A stretch of 64,000 bases of DNA, taken from Globisporangium splendens (taxonomy: Eukaryota > Oomycota > Peronosporomycetes > Pythiales > Pythiaceae). The notes below the pieces were generated by a model. The model made no database searches. It had not been told where the DNA came from and was given only the letters and a program-made list of their open reading frames with translations. Shown here piece after piece: positions 20,927-31,481 of this stretch (positions are counted from its first letter, which is position 1; each line of letters opens with the position of its first letter). The translations under genes were made by a program, and so were the position numbers. The DNA is taken from contig VFIW01000032.1 in assembly GCA_006386115.1 (NCBI GenBank), forward strand, positions 82,668-146,667, written 5' to 3'.

Positions 20927-21339
20927 ACCTAAGCATACACAATAAAACCTAAACATAAACAATAAAACCTAATAATCTGATATATAAAATCTTGGGTACA
21001 CTGAGGTTGAGTCTACGGGATCTTCTAGAAGCTTGAACTTCAAGTCTTGTGGAAATTTCCCTGCAAAGTGATTGGCTCGCGCCACTCACTCCAGGCGGCA
21101 GAGACACGTCGGTCTCGTCGCCAGTCCAGTTTCCCAAGCAGGAACCATCACTCAGTACTTGATTAGTACAGAGAACACTCGTGACGTCATCGAATGACGT
21201 CACACGTGCATGTGGGGACTGTATTACCGTAATCCCTTTGTTATTTGTGCCTCCACAATGCACGCTGAAGGTGGTGTGTGACACACTAGATCTGTGGACA
21301 GATCCGCCTTCATGTGATGGCTGGTTATAGCCCACTACA
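20927..21339 (-). repeat. Gypsy LTR, left copy (3' LTR in element orientation)
   Basis: On the minus strand it starts TGTAGTGGGC at 21339, immediately after a polypurine tract (21343-21352). It contains a paired TGACGTCA motif and ends in AT-rich AGGTTTTATTG repeats. The distal boundary is uncertain by about 50 nt because the junction with Tc1 sequence has no obvious CA end. Confidence 0.65.
21181..21203. promoter_or_regulatory. Paired CRE/ATF palindrome in left LTR
   Basis: GTGACGTCAT and ATGACGTCAC face each other across a 3-nt spacer, giving two full TGACGTCA sites, the classical bZIP (CREB/ATF) target. The same unit is in the right LTR. An LTR enhancer role is inferred. Confidence 0.55.
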
Positions 21340-22503
21340 TCATCCCCTCCTTAAAGTCACAAGTACCTTGCGTGCTTTTGCAGACCTTTCGGAGCAGTTC
21401 ACTTTGCATTGGCAATGAAGCGACCCAATGACCAAGTGAACTCGTGAAGAACGTCCTGCGTCCAAGCGACAGCAGACAGCTCCAGAACCCTTCTTCGACA
21501 TTTCTCCCCCCGATTCTGAAGAAGAAGGGGGAGCTCGAGTTCTACAAGAACGGTCTTCAGTTGCGTCGATCAACGATCCGATGATCACCCAACACCCGGA
21601 GCTCAAGAGACCATGGCGAACAGTTGTCGTCTGAGACGGAACACTATGGAGCGTCTTCTTCGTGTGCAATGCTCGTCCGAAAGAGAACTCCCGCTGACGA
21701 CAGAGCGAACCGTGATTCTGGTTGTCGTAGTGTCGCCCCTGGCGACGCTACAAGTCAGTTCTCCATAGCTGCTGAACCCCGCGGGAACATCAGACTCCAA
21801 TGTCTGACGAGGCTCCCACGTGTCCTAGCTCGGTGGATATCCACGCCACCGACCTTGTAGAAGCGTTGATGGTTCAACTGCGTCTTTCCCGACGATGAGT
21901 CTATTGATCTTCATGATCACAATCGACTCAACCACCCGCGATGCTCTCCCTGAGAGTCTCACAACGGGGTGGGTTGAACGAGAACACGGTGAGCGACTCT
22001 GGAAGTGGAAAGTGCTCATCGTGGGCAATCGAGGCTTTGCAGTCAGCGTTGTTCGACGCTTGAGGAACGCTGCGGGGAGAGTCTCGAGAACCTTGTCGCC
22101 GATCATGTCTAAGATCACGATCTGACAGAAGGTTCTTTCCAGTGTTCGGCTTTGAGTCCCCGTTCGCGGACAGTGTCCAACAGGTTCAGACGAATTTGTT
22201 CTGCCTCCGGAAGAATGATAATCCTCGTGAGTTGGCTCACGATCGCCTGTTGCGCTCTGTGGAATAGGCAGGTTCGCTCTCGAGGTACTTCGTGGTGAGT
22301 ACCATTTCTCGTCTTCAAGCGTTGGAGGCAGTCAGGAACCCAATCTTCGACTTGGTCGCCTTTGCAACTCCTGACGCCGATAAGAATCTCCCAAGCGGGA
22401 AATGAGCTGTTGCTCTTCGCAATCAAGTTGGAAAGCTTCACGATCAGCTCGTCGTTTGGCGGAGATCTTTAGGTCCGCAGATCACTTGGAGGTAAGCTTC
22501 AGT
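21340..22503 (-). other. 3' internal part of the gypsy element, degraded
   Basis: This lies between the integrase C-terminus and the 3' LTR. Minus-strand frames (for example 22115-22441) are short and interrupted. In related elements a chromodomain or a C-terminal pol extension sits here, but I cannot recognise one. The polypurine tract closes the segment at 21343-21352. Confidence 0.5.
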
Positions 22504-23424
22504 CTACCCGACATAAATGTCGGGTAGACGCATGCGTGTAGTATGTCTACGTGTATGCATCACATTGCATTTCACTACCTTGAACTTTCCGATGACCTTG
22601 GCAGAAGCTTCGCTCTTTCCCTTGGAGCACGCATTTTCATGCAGGTTCACCGTGCTAAGTAATACAAGATCGTTGATCTTATAAACTTGCTTGTTCTTCC
22701 TTCCGCTCTTGTCTGCTTGTTCCTTTTGCAGATCCTGAGCCTTCGCAATTGCGTCTCGAACAAACCTCACAACGGCTTGCCTCCTCACAACAAAGTCATC
22801 GACTTGCTGCTCTTCACGACTTGTTAGGTCGTCGAGGGGTTTCATCGAGTCAAAATTGGCTTTCAACTCGGAAGCAGCATTCAGGTCATAAGACGACTTC
22901 GGCTTGTTTCCATGAGCCGGAGTCCCTCCCCCACTTAAGGTAGAGACCTCACCCATTATGGAAGCAGGCACTCGAGGGTGAATGCCATAGTTCACATAAA
23001 ATGGAGAGTGACCTGTCGAGGCATGCGTGGAGTTGTTCAACGCAAACTCGGCAAGAGGGAGATAGTCGCTCCACTCTTTGAAAGACGTTGCGTAGCTGCG
23101 CAACACGTCTTCGAGGACGCGATTCACTCGCTCTGTTTGACTGTCCGTTTCAGGGTGCGCCGCTGTTGACAAGGACAACTTGGTGTCCAGAAGTCCGAAC
23201 AGAGCACGCCAGAACTTGGACGTGAAACGGGTGTCACGGTCATACACATCTAGACCGGTATTCCCGTGTAGACGGAATACGACTCTACAAGACCTTTGCA
23301 GTCTTCTCAGCAGAATATCTTGTCCGATAACAGGCTCAAGATGAACCATCTTGTGAATCGGTCCACAAACCAAGATGCCATTGCGTCCACGTGTGTCTCT
23401 TGGTAGCCCGAATATGAAATCCAT
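22504..23424 (-). pseudogene. Ty3/gypsy integrase domain
   Basis: A 306-codon frame covers the integrase catalytic core and C-terminal region. The three acidic positions are visible in order: Asp in MDFIFGLPRD, Asp in VYDRDTRFTSKFW and Glu in DSQTERVNRVLED. The C-terminal part has the SH3-like KVIGKFKVV motif followed by MRLPDIYVG. The N-terminal zinc-binding domain is not in this frame, and the link to RNase H upstream is interrupted by stops and shifts between 23424 and 23640. Decayed, though the core is recent enough to be clearly readable. Confidence 0.75.
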
Positions 23425-23639
23425 CCCTCACAGACTTCCGAACTGTCCGAATTGGACAGCCCTGAACTAAGTGTGCTGCTGGAACCAGAGGGTTTTGCAC
23501 CGTTGGCAGATCTCGCAGTCATTCCCTACTTCGAACCCACTGTGTACTGTGTGGAGTAGTAATCCCGGGAAAGACTGAGAAACGTTTTCTCACGTCCGAG
23601 ACGGCCAGCCGAAGGACTGTCATGGTACTCATACAAGAG

Positions 23640-24930
23640 TCAATGACGCAGACCTTCGTCGTTGGGAACAACAATCCTTGCTGTATCCCCTTGTTCGACC
23701 GCGTAGTACAACAACCCATTGTGTACTCGAAAGCGGTGAACTCGCGATCTTGTGCGCGACGGAAGACCTTGCAGTGCTTTGTCGGAAGGGTCCTTGAAGT
23801 ACTTCAACAAGTCCCGACATGTTTCGTCAGACTTGTACCCTTCGACAATCTCTTCTCGCACTGTAGTCGCAGCTCGCACCGCGATCGCTTGAACATCTTC
23901 ACAGAGTCGACACGCTCCGTCCGTGTCTTCACTCTTGGTCTTCGGATCGTAATCGGACGTCTTGACAGCGCATCGGCTAAGATGTTCGTCTTGCCTGGCT
24001 TGTAGTGTACAACAAAGTTGTACTCTGCAAAGAAGGAGAACCATCTCGCCATTCATTTGCGACAAATGAGGAGTCTTCACTGCCGTACGCAGAGATGCGT
24101 GATCAGTGTAGATAGCAAAGCGCTCCTCGCCAAGCAGATACACACGGAACTTGACCAAAGAATACTTCATCGCCAGAAGTTCCTTGTCGTGAACTGGGTA
24201 GTTCCGTTCTGCGGGTCGGAGTTGTCGTGACTGATACGACACAACTCGCTCGTGACCCTCATCATCATGTTGCATTAAGGCGCAACCGATGGCATAGTCG
24301 CTCGCATCACAGACGACGTGGAACGGCTTGTCGTGGTTTGGCAGAGCCAACACAGGAGCTTCTCGAAGACCTCTCTTGACTTCTTCGAATGCCGTCTCAT
24401 GGTCTTTCGACCACTTCCACTCAACGTCTTTCTTCAAGAGCTGTGTGAGGGGTTGCACCAACGCTGCATAATTGCGCGTGTACTTGTGCAAGTAGTTGGC
24501 TAGACCCAACCATTGTCGCAGCTGTTTGACGTTCTGAGGCACTGGCCAATCGTCAATAGCTTTGACCTTCTCCGGATCGACTCGAACACCGCTCTTGCCC
24601 ACAAAACAACCGAGAACAGGGATCTCGGGGGCGAAGAACATGCACTTCTTCAAGTTTGCGTAGAGTTTATTCTCACGCATGACCTGGAAAACTTGACGAA
24701 GATGATCGAGATGAACATCGACATCAGACTTCCCATCGTGGCCTTACTATGAACGAAAATGTCGTCAAAGTAACTTGGTGCAAATGTTTCGCAGAGGACG
24801 AAGAACGTTCGTGACCATTCGATTGAAGGTCGCAGGAGCCATTCTTCAGTCCCTGTGGCATCACTAACCATTCCCACAGCATACCACTCGGGGTACTCGC
24901 TGCGGTTAGTGGAACATCGTCTTCGCGCAT
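23640..24930 (-). pseudogene. Ty3/gypsy reverse transcriptase C-terminus and RNase H
   Basis: The frame 23640-24680 starts in RT thumb (NLKKCMFFAPEIPVLGCFVG) and continues through the connection into RNase H, with acidic residues in VCDASDYAIG, HDKELLAMKY and IYTDHASLRT. The RT palm lies just upstream in other frames; the catalytic box appears as YFDDIFVHS in the 24650-24877 frame rather than the usual Y-x-DD in one frame. At least two frameshifts separate these parts. Downstream, the zinc-binding start of integrase is in pieces. Confidence 0.75.
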
Positions 24931-25097
24931 TCGAATCTGATAGAAACCATCTTCAGATCGATAGCACTAAAGACGTGCTGCCAACCCATTCCATCAAGGA
25001 TCATGTCCTTGCGTGGAAACCGGAGTCTGGGCTGGAATTGTCGCGTCGTTCAGCTTGTTGAAAGCGTGAACAATGCGCCAACCTCCAGTTGCCTTCT

Positions 25098-25697
25098 TCA
25101 CACAGAAAGTGGGCTGCAATGCGGAGACTTGCTCTCCCGCACATGACCAGCCTTAGCACGTTGTGCAAAGAACTCGTCGATTGCCTCGACTTGTTCCTTT
25201 GGCAACGGCCACTGCCTCGTGATGCAGTACTTCGTGCCAGGAAGTACATCAATCTCGTGACGAATGCCTCTGTCGAATGGCAATTCGTCCGGCACCTTGT
25301 CAGGGAAAATGTCTTCGTATTCCCTGGCAAGCGCATACACGGGGTTCTTCTTGAGGGCGTCCCACGACTGCTCCTCGAACCTTTCCTTCCGTGTCTTTTC
25401 GTCCAACACATCTGCATCCGCACTAGATGCTGTGTTGACGAAGCCTTCATCGACCATTTCGACGATCACACACACCTGCGCAATGTCGCCTCTCGCTAGG
25501 CTACGCTCCAGTGTCTTCTTGCTCATCGATGGCAAGGAAACCAACTCTTCGACTGAACTTGGAGGATTTTCAATCTTCACGTGACGCATTACATCCACGT
25601 CACCTTCTTCATTGTAGACCGCGATATTCACAAACTCGCTTGGAATGTCTTGTGCTTGGACACTCCCTTCGTGTAATGGGCTGTGACCAGCCATCAC
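25098..25697 (-). pseudogene. Gypsy pol upstream fragment (start of RT)
   Basis: A 199-codon frame ends with the RT entry region (YCITRQWPLPKEQVEAIDEF), preceded by an acidic linker of the type between protease and RT. Its first codons (MMAGHSPLH) are accidental, read from inside the inverted right LTR, which shows the pol sequence is truncated at 25671. Gag and protease are not found anywhere in the window. Confidence 0.65.
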
Positions 25698-26157
25698 ATG
25701 AAGGTGGATCTGTCCACAGATCTAGTGTGTCACACACCACCTTCAGCGTGCATTGTGGAGACACAAATAACAAAGAGATTACGGTAATACAGTCCCCACA
25801 TGCACGTGTGACGTCATTCGATGACGTCACGAGTGCTCTCTGTGCTGATCAGTGCAGAATGTTGTTCTCATGTACTAATCAGTACAGAGTGATAACATCC
25901 ATGTACTAATCAAGTACTGAGTGATGGTTCCTGCTTGGGAAACTGGACTGGCGACGAGACCGACGTGTCTCTGCCGCCTGGAGTGAGTGGCGCGAGCCAA
26001 TCACTTTGCAGGGAAATTTCCACAAGACTTGAAGTTCAAGCTTCTAGAAGATCCCGTAGACTCAACCTCAGTGTACCCAAGATTTTATATATCAGATTAT
26101 TAGGTTTTATTGTTTATGTTTAGGTTTTATTGTGTATGCTTAGGTTTTAGTTATAAA
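25672..26157 (+). repeat. Gypsy LTR, right copy, inverted
   Basis: It starts TGTAATGGGC at 25672 and matches the left LTR in reverse. Differences I checked over the first 200 nt are all transitions. It has an extra direct-repeat block around GTACTAATCAGTACAGAGTG (about 25845-25915). The AT-rich end mirrors the left copy. The distal boundary is uncertain by about 50 nt. Confidence 0.65.
25808..25830. promoter_or_regulatory. Paired CRE/ATF palindrome in right LTR
   Basis: Identical in reverse to the left-LTR unit: two TGACGTCA cores around a 3-nt spacer. It lies 1.5 kb from the first bZIP-family gene. Confidence 0.55.
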
Positions 26158-26269
26158 AGCCTGTAGGATCCCTTGGGGTTCATTTGTGAGTAGCGACATG
26201 AACCATAACCACATTTCAATTCAGTTGCAATTTTTCCACCATGTACTTTGCATAGGCTAGATGAGGGTG

Positions 26270-26829
26270 CTCTTGGAGGAGTTGCCGTGCTCACTGGGGA
26301 TGGCTATTAGTCCCAACTGACCTACACACCTCTTTGGATCTGTGTAGATCAGTAGAAACCGTGCGAATGAGCAGCCGTTGGGAGGTCTTGGTCAGTTTGG
26401 GTGGCCATCCAGCCTCTTTTGCGTTCCGTACGCTTCTGACGCAGCCTAAAATGACACAACTATTGGTCGAGAACGGCCCAGTCGCTTGGCGATCTCTTGT
26501 TGGCTCTCCCCGCACTGATGGAAGGCCAGAATCTTCCCCATCTCGTCCTCGATGAGTGCGGGTCTCTCGACATTGATACACAAAATAGAGAGCGTTCCAG
26601 AGCGTGCAAAGACGCTATGGCAGTATGGCTGTTGCCAGCCAACCGGACCGCCAATTCGGTCTTTTTTTTGCGTTGAGGGAGCTGCTCGCGTCCGATTTTT
26701 CAAATGGAATGTGTCAATCGACTCCAAATCGAGTGTTGTTTCATCGGTTTAAATTACAGCTCGAAACGCTCCCTGATTCGCTAATAATTGACAAAAATGT
26801 GTGAGGCAGTATACTTATTGCCAGCACTG
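26270..26829 (-). pseudogene. Tc1/mariner transposase, 5' fragment (inverted copy)
   Basis: The frames at 26446-26727 and 26291-26581 translate exactly as the left-arm copy, including the helix-turn-helix and the same internal stop. It ends at the terminal sequence CCAGCACTG (26821-26829). Together with the left copy this shows one Tc1-LTR junction duplicated in inverted orientation, not two insertions. Confidence 0.7.
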
Positions 26830-27293
26830 CACTGATATTTGGTCGGTGCTTCGATGCAGTTCTTTTTTCTGTTCGGTATTTGCTGAAAGACAACAGAAAC
26901 AGTGCTGGAACGAATGCGAAGATGCGTCACTTGGGAAAGGAGGAGGATGAGCAAACGCGCGACGATGATATCCTCGGCGTGCTATATCGGTCAACAACCT
27001 TCACTCATCCTTTGTGGACTCGTGAATTGTGTGAACACTTGGACTCAGTTGCTCAAAAGGAGACCGTGACTCCTGAACAACGGTCATTTCGTCTTGGCCT
27101 CTCTCTCCGTTTGGTGGCTCTTTAAAACCGATCATAGGGTTATCCTTGTGAAAAATGGGTGACATAGAAACGCAACGAACGGCCGTGGTCTAGATGATTG
27201 GACGTTTTAAACGTCCGCCTGTTGATTATTTTCCCGCGATACGTGTCATTTCTCGATCTTTCGAGGGCAGAGCAAGTATCAGCACCTCCTCCA
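26830..27293. other. Sequence between composite repeat and bZIP cluster
   Basis: It holds an 81-codon plus-strand frame (26880-27125) with no recognisable domain, and the upstream region of the first bZIP gene. The small frame could be a remnant exon, but nothing supports expression. Confidence 0.4.
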
Positions 27294-28359
27294 ATGTGGC
27301 ACCCGCGTGTGCATCTCGTGAGAGAGCCTCCAGCATGTTTCGCATTCGCAGACCCTGCCGTTGCCTCATCATGGTCATTTGGTTCGTCAAGCGCGATCGG
27401 TCACTCTCTACGACCGCGCCTTCTTCCCCGCCTTCCTCTCCAGTCGTCCAAGCTCAAGCAGCAGCATGTTGAACGGCGCCTATCAGCAGCTATTTCGAAC
27501 AGCGAACGCGGCAAGCGCTTTCGGCGTCGGCAAAAGATGTACGAAGAAAGTCTGAGACGCCAAGTCGATGCACTTCGGAAGCAAATAGCCCAGTTGAGCG
27601 TGCAAAAGAACTTGGTTGCCCAGAACACACTCATGACAAGAACAAGCCCATGCGGTTCGCTTGTTCAACTCACGAGGGAGCTGTACAAGCTGTATCAACG
27701 TGGGCTAAACAATGTGGCAACAACGCACGAAATGCACAATCTACCACGTTCGGTGTCAGTAGTGGAGTACAAGGAGAATTTCCTGAGGCACTTGCTGGAT
27801 GCGGACGTCGCGTACGGCACTCTGGTAGGCGCAAATTCGGTGATTGATCAGTGGCGGAAGCACACAGCATCGTACGCGAAATTCGAGCTTGAAGTGATGT
27901 ACATCGAGCCAATCGATGACTTGGAACAAAATCCAGTCGTCACAACCCACGTCAAGCAGCACGCTCGCCTTTCGCGCGAGACTTTTCCTTTGCTGTTCCC
28001 GTTTGTGCCCGGAAACCGAGATGATCTGATGGAGAAAATGGTGGAGAGAAATCACATTCGATTGCGTGTCGCGGTTCCAGTTCTCGAGTCATGGCCAGAT
28101 CACGATGTACCTAGTGGAGATCAATTTCATTGAAGCGCTGATCGGCGTCTTTGGGAATGCACAAGACGCAGCCGAGCTGATTCAGCTTTCTGTGATCGCG
28201 CCGGCAGCGACGCTCATGAACGCAGCGCCGAATTCTGAGCGAAGGTTTCGAGAGCCACGAAGGCAAGCGACAGAGATGCAAATCGGAAGCTCTGCTGACC
28301 ATAAAAGCAGCGACGGCTCTGTATCGAGCAAGTTGAATGTAGAGTATTTGCTTAGTTGA
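27294..28359 (+). pseudogene. bZIP-family member A, frameshifted
   Basis: From the ATG at 27294 (MWHPRVHLVREPP) the frame encodes a basic region NSERGKRFRRRQK with a heptad Leu/Val series, then the family's conserved C-terminal domain (EYKENFLRHLLDADVAYG, VIDQWRKHTASYAKFE, SRETFPLLFPF). Near 28066 the frame shifts by one base: the sequence ahead of SRFQF is in one frame and VSRFQFSSHGQITMYLVEI onward in the other, running to 28359. In paralogues this block is continuous. A single lost base explains the break, so this may be a recent pseudogene or an assembly error. An in-frame GTG at 27198 could give a longer start but looks unlikely. Confidence 0.65.
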
Positions 28360-28651
28360 AATCACAGCAGCAAAATGTAATCACATGTGCTTCATGTCAA
28401 CTGCTCGCTGTCACCCAAACTGCGACCTTTTCTGAGCTGCGAAGGGGGCAAATGCTTGAACTGCACGTCATCACTGCGCGACGAGTAAGCGACTTTTCGA
28501 AAGTCGAATCGGAGAATGACGTGGCGAGGTGAATGTTGGTGGATGTTTTCATTTTTTAACCGATATTCTTTTCGAAGGACAGAATCGCGCCATCCCCCAC
28601 CCTCTCGTGCTACGTGGGACACGGACGACAGGTTTGCGTGGGACAGTAACA

Positions 28652-29950
28652 ATGCGCGACTTCGCTCTGGCGCGGCCCAACCTTGACTCATTGACGACTC
28701 GCATTTTAAGTTTTTCTTCAAACCCAAGCTCGCCGAACGCGACCGAACTGCAGCAAATGATGAAGGCGCCACAGCATCGCAATCAGTCATTTCTCCAGTT
28801 GATCGACCAGGCTGCAGCAGCGGAGCAACTCAAGAAAGGTGGCAACCTGTCTGCAAGCATAATCTCAGCCACCGCAGCAGCAGCACCGAGTGCATTTAAC
28901 CACCCAGTTAAGTCAACCATTACGCGAAATGCCTCACATGCCAAGAACGTGAAGTCACGATCGAGGAAGAAGACAAGCAGTGAGCGAGGTTACACATTTC
29001 GCGCGAAGAAAGCACAGTACGAAGCGCAGCTGGTCGCCGACGTCGCCAAACTCCGCAAGGACCGCGCAAAACTCGATTTTATCAAGACCCTGTGGCAGCA
29101 GAAAGCGGTGCTGCTGCGAAACACTGCAAATGGGTCGTTAGTGCGCCTCACGCAAGAGTATTTCCGCATCCTTGAGCATGGACTGGAATCTTGCAGCGCG
29201 CTTGGGTCACCTGATCATGACGAGATGAACCAGACCATACAATACAAGGAAAACTTTATACGCCAAGTACTACATCCGGAGGTTCAGTTTGGTGAGACTG
29301 GCGGCATCGACGCTGTGATTGAGCAATGGCGGAAATACACAATAGCGTTTGCGGACTTCCAGGTAAAGATCGGTTCAGATGTGGTAGTCCATGGGTCGGA
29401 GGAAGACCCTTGGGTCGAGGTAGTAACCAAGTTGCACGTTGGCTTCACACATGACACGCTTCGACTGGTATTTCCCGGCGCGGTTGGTCGTGACGATCTG
29501 GTCCGTGCTTGCGTCGGCAAGGTACTTGTGCTCAAGAATACGCACCATCTTCGATTCTCGTCGGATGGGCGAATCAAGCTGTACTTGATCGACATCAACT
29601 TTGTGGAAGCTCTTAGAAGCGCGATAGGCAATTTAGAAATTGTTTCCGAGTTGCTGCAATTGTCAACGATTACGCCGTGGAACACAATTGCAGATGTGGA
29701 GAGCAGATTGACGAACTTGAATTTGGGGAAAGAACAGCAACCAGAGGCAATCCAGCCCAAGTCAGTTGATTCAGCCACCGGCAGCGACACTAGACGACGT
29801 GCACCATTTTGGGTTTCAAGTTTGGAGATGCCGTTTTTGCTGGATGACGTGCCAGTCGAAGGAGGCGAAAGGGACAGCGATTATATGTCCCAGCTTCGCG
29901 AATTTGGAGCAGCTATGCACGACGATATGGAGGAGCTTCTCGATCCCTAG
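28652..29950 (+). CDS. bZIP-family member B (Ser in place of basic-region Asn)
   Basis: A single exon encodes 432 aa from the ATG at 28652; the frame extends upstream only to a GTG. A Ser/Ala-rich N-terminus of about 105 residues precedes the basic region KTSSERGYTFRAKKAQYEAQ, where the invariant bZIP Asn is Ser. A short leucine-zipper-like helix follows (VAKLRKDRAKLDFIKTLW). The C-terminal domain of about 220 residues is shared by the whole local cluster (QYKENFIRQVLHPEVQFG, IEQWRKYTIAFADFQ, HHLRFSSDGRIKLYLI). An acidic tail ends EELLDP. Family bZIPs bind DNA as dimers; whether this variant does is open. Closest to member D within the window. Confidence 0.8.
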   Translation: MRDFALARPNLDSLTTRILSFSSNPSSPNATELQQMMKAPQHRNQSFLQLIDQAAAAEQLKKGGNLSASIISATAAAAPSAFNHPVKSTITRNASHAKNVKSRSRKKTSSERGYTFRAKKAQYEAQLVADVAKLRKDRAKLDFIKTLWQQKAVLLRNTANGSLVRLTQEYFRILEHGLESCSALGSPDHDEMNQTIQYKENFIRQVLHPEVQFGETGGIDAVIEQWRKYTIAFADFQVKIGSDVVVHGSEEDPWVEVVTKLHVGFTHDTLRLVFPGAVGRDDLVRACVGKVLVLKNTHHLRFSSDGRIKLYLIDINFVEALRSAIGNLEIVSELLQLSTITPWNTIADVESRLTNLNLGKEQQPEAIQPKSVDSATGSDTRRRAPFWVSSLEMPFLLDDVPVEGGERDSDYMSQLREFGAAMHDDMEELLDP

Positions 29951-30365
29951 CAGGAGATGAAGGGGTAAATCGGATGCGTCTGATTCATGTCTAGCTTAGA
30001 TTAGTGTAGGTCAGCGTGGCAAGTTTAAAATGTGTAGGTTTGTATATATTGTAGGAGCGAAAATCATATTTCTTGTTCAGCATTGATAGACTGATCCAGG
30101 CACTAGTAGCCAGGGACGGATATCCACTGCCCCGCGCTCTCTCTCAAGCAAATGCCACGCTCTAGATTCTTGGACAGCCAGCAGCGCACTATCTAAGTCG
30201 AGATATGCTGCTACAGCCCGAGCTTTCATCAAGCACAATATAATCTACACACAAACTTCACAACCGCAAAATAGCAGCTGGGATAAAAGCGCCGAGCCCG
30301 AGAGAGATAGTGCGCACAAGCGAAAAACAGCTCTGAGTTTCGGCATTACCTGGGTTTGCTTTCGT
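29951..30365. other. Intergenic between convergent bZIP genes B and C
   Basis: AT-rich, no open frame with support, no recognised repeat. Confidence 0.5.
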
Positions 30366-31481
30366 TCATCCATCGAATGATCCGTTTCCGGAGAGATGTG
30401 GTTGAAGTTCGTCCGTGAGCAAGTACTCAACACTCAGCTTGACACTTGACAAGGACGGTGTGGCACTGGGACAGCTACGAGGCGGAAGGCCACTAAAGAC
30501 GGGTTTTCTTTCTTCGTCGCACGCGCCGCTGCAGTTGCGATTTCGTTTTCGATTTCGCTCCGGCACCGCATTGTCGACGAGCCTCGCACCGGGAGCGATC
30601 ACTGAGAGCTGCATTAGCTCAACAACGTCGTTCGCATCACCCAGAAGTTTGAGAAAGGCCTCGACGAAGCCGATCTCGACCGTGTACGATGTGACTCGGC
30701 CGGCTTCCGAGAACTGGAACCGCGAGACACAGCTGAGCGTGATGTCCTTGTCGACGACTCTCTCGACCAGGTCGTCTCGCCTCCCTGCCACAAATGGAAA
30801 CATGATCGAGAACGTCTCCCGCGCAAAGCGTACGTGCATCTTGGTGTGGATGACGACGATCGGGTGCTCTTGGGAGCCAGCGATGGGCTCCACGTGGCTG
30901 ATCTCCATGTCAAACTTGGCGTACGACGACGTGTGTTTGCGCCACTGGTTGATGATCGCATCGACGCCGATCACATCTCCACGTCGGACGTCCGGGTCGA
31001 ACACTTTGCGCAGGAAACTCTCCTTGAACTGCACACTCTGGTACCGTGCTGCTGTGGATTTCGACATTGTCAGCGCCGTTCTATCAGCATCGTCGATGGT
31101 CTCTAAGCCGTGACGATGCACCTTGTAGAGCTCCACCGTGAGCTTCTCGAGCGACCCGCAGCGACTGGTGCGCGTCACTAGCGCCTTCTGCGCGTACACG
31201 CTCTTGAGCAGACTCAGCCGCGCGATGTGCTGGTGCAGCTGGTGCATCTCGCGATGCAGACTGTCTTCGTGAGCCTTCTCGCGCTGCCGGAACTGCCGCG
31301 CTCGCTCGCTGTTCGACTTGGCGCGCGCGCGACCGCGACGGCCGTCACCGAGGCTGCTATGAGTATCTGCAAGCAGCACGGGGGGATGGGGAGCGATCGC
31401 CAAGGCCGCTGTAGACGCAGCGACGCGCGGCTGTGGCGGCGGACACGCTGGCATGGTGGAGGCACAATGTGTGTGTGACAT
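30366..31481 (-). CDS. bZIP-family member C
   Basis: A single exon encodes 371 aa from the ATG at 31481 (MSHTHCASTMPACPPPQP). The basic region NSERARQFRQREKAHEDSLH keeps the canonical Asn (Asn-x7-Arg spacing). Coiled heptads (MHQLHQHIARLSLLKSV) follow, then TRTSRCGSLEKL and the family C-terminal domain (QFKESFLRKVFDPDVRRG, INQWRKHTSSYAKFDME, VSRFQFSEAGRVTSYTVEI). The tail is Arg/Asn- then Ser-rich. Intact and probably nuclear. It is convergent with member B. Similar spacing of every motif shows common origin with A and F. Confidence 0.82.
   Translation of the reverse strand: MSHTHCASTMPACPPPQPRVAASTAALAIAPHPPVLLADTHSSLGDGRRGRARAKSNSERARQFRQREKAHEDSLHREMHQLHQHIARLSLLKSVYAQKALVTRTSRCGSLEKLTVELYKVHRHGLETIDDADRTALTMSKSTAARYQSVQFKESFLRKVFDPDVRRGDVIGVDAIINQWRKHTSSYAKFDMEISHVEPIAGSQEHPIVVIHTKMHVRFARETFSIMFPFVAGRRDDLVERVVDKDITLSCVSRFQFSEAGRVTSYTVEIGFVEAFLKLLGDANDVVELMQLSVIAPGARLVDNAVPERNRKRNRNCSGACDEERKPVFSGLPPRSCPSATPSLSSVKLSVEYLLTDELQPHLSGNGSFDG

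Larger units (their letters stand above)
20243..21339 (+). repeat. Left arm of long inverted repeat (Tc1 5' part plus LTR)
   Basis: About 1.1 kb, the reverse complement of 25672-26829. The outer portion (Tc1-derived, about 20260-20780) gives identical translations in all shared frames, so it looks unchanged. The inner LTR portion carries several differences, and the right arm holds an extra block of about 60-70 nt. Confidence 0.85.
20243..26829 (-). mobile_element. Composite element: Tc1/mariner ends and inverted LTRs around a decayed Ty3/gypsy core
   Basis: Two inverted arms, 20243-21339 and 25672-26829, each run from a Tc1/mariner-like terminus (CAGTGCTGGCAATAAGTATA) through the N-terminal part of a Tc1 transposase into a retrotransposon LTR. 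Between them lie 4.3 kb of minus-strand gypsy pol: protease/RT fragment, RT-RNase H and integrase. The left LTR is in the normal 3' position, with a polypurine tract (AAGGAGGGGA on the minus strand) right before TGTAGTGGG. The right LTR is reversed, and its TGTAATGGG terminus abuts pol sequence at 25671/25672. A normal element would have direct LTRs, a primer-binding site and gag; all are missing on the right. The outer left end follows a TA dinucleotide, the usual Tc1 target; the right has CA. Inactive as it stands. Confidence 0.8.
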
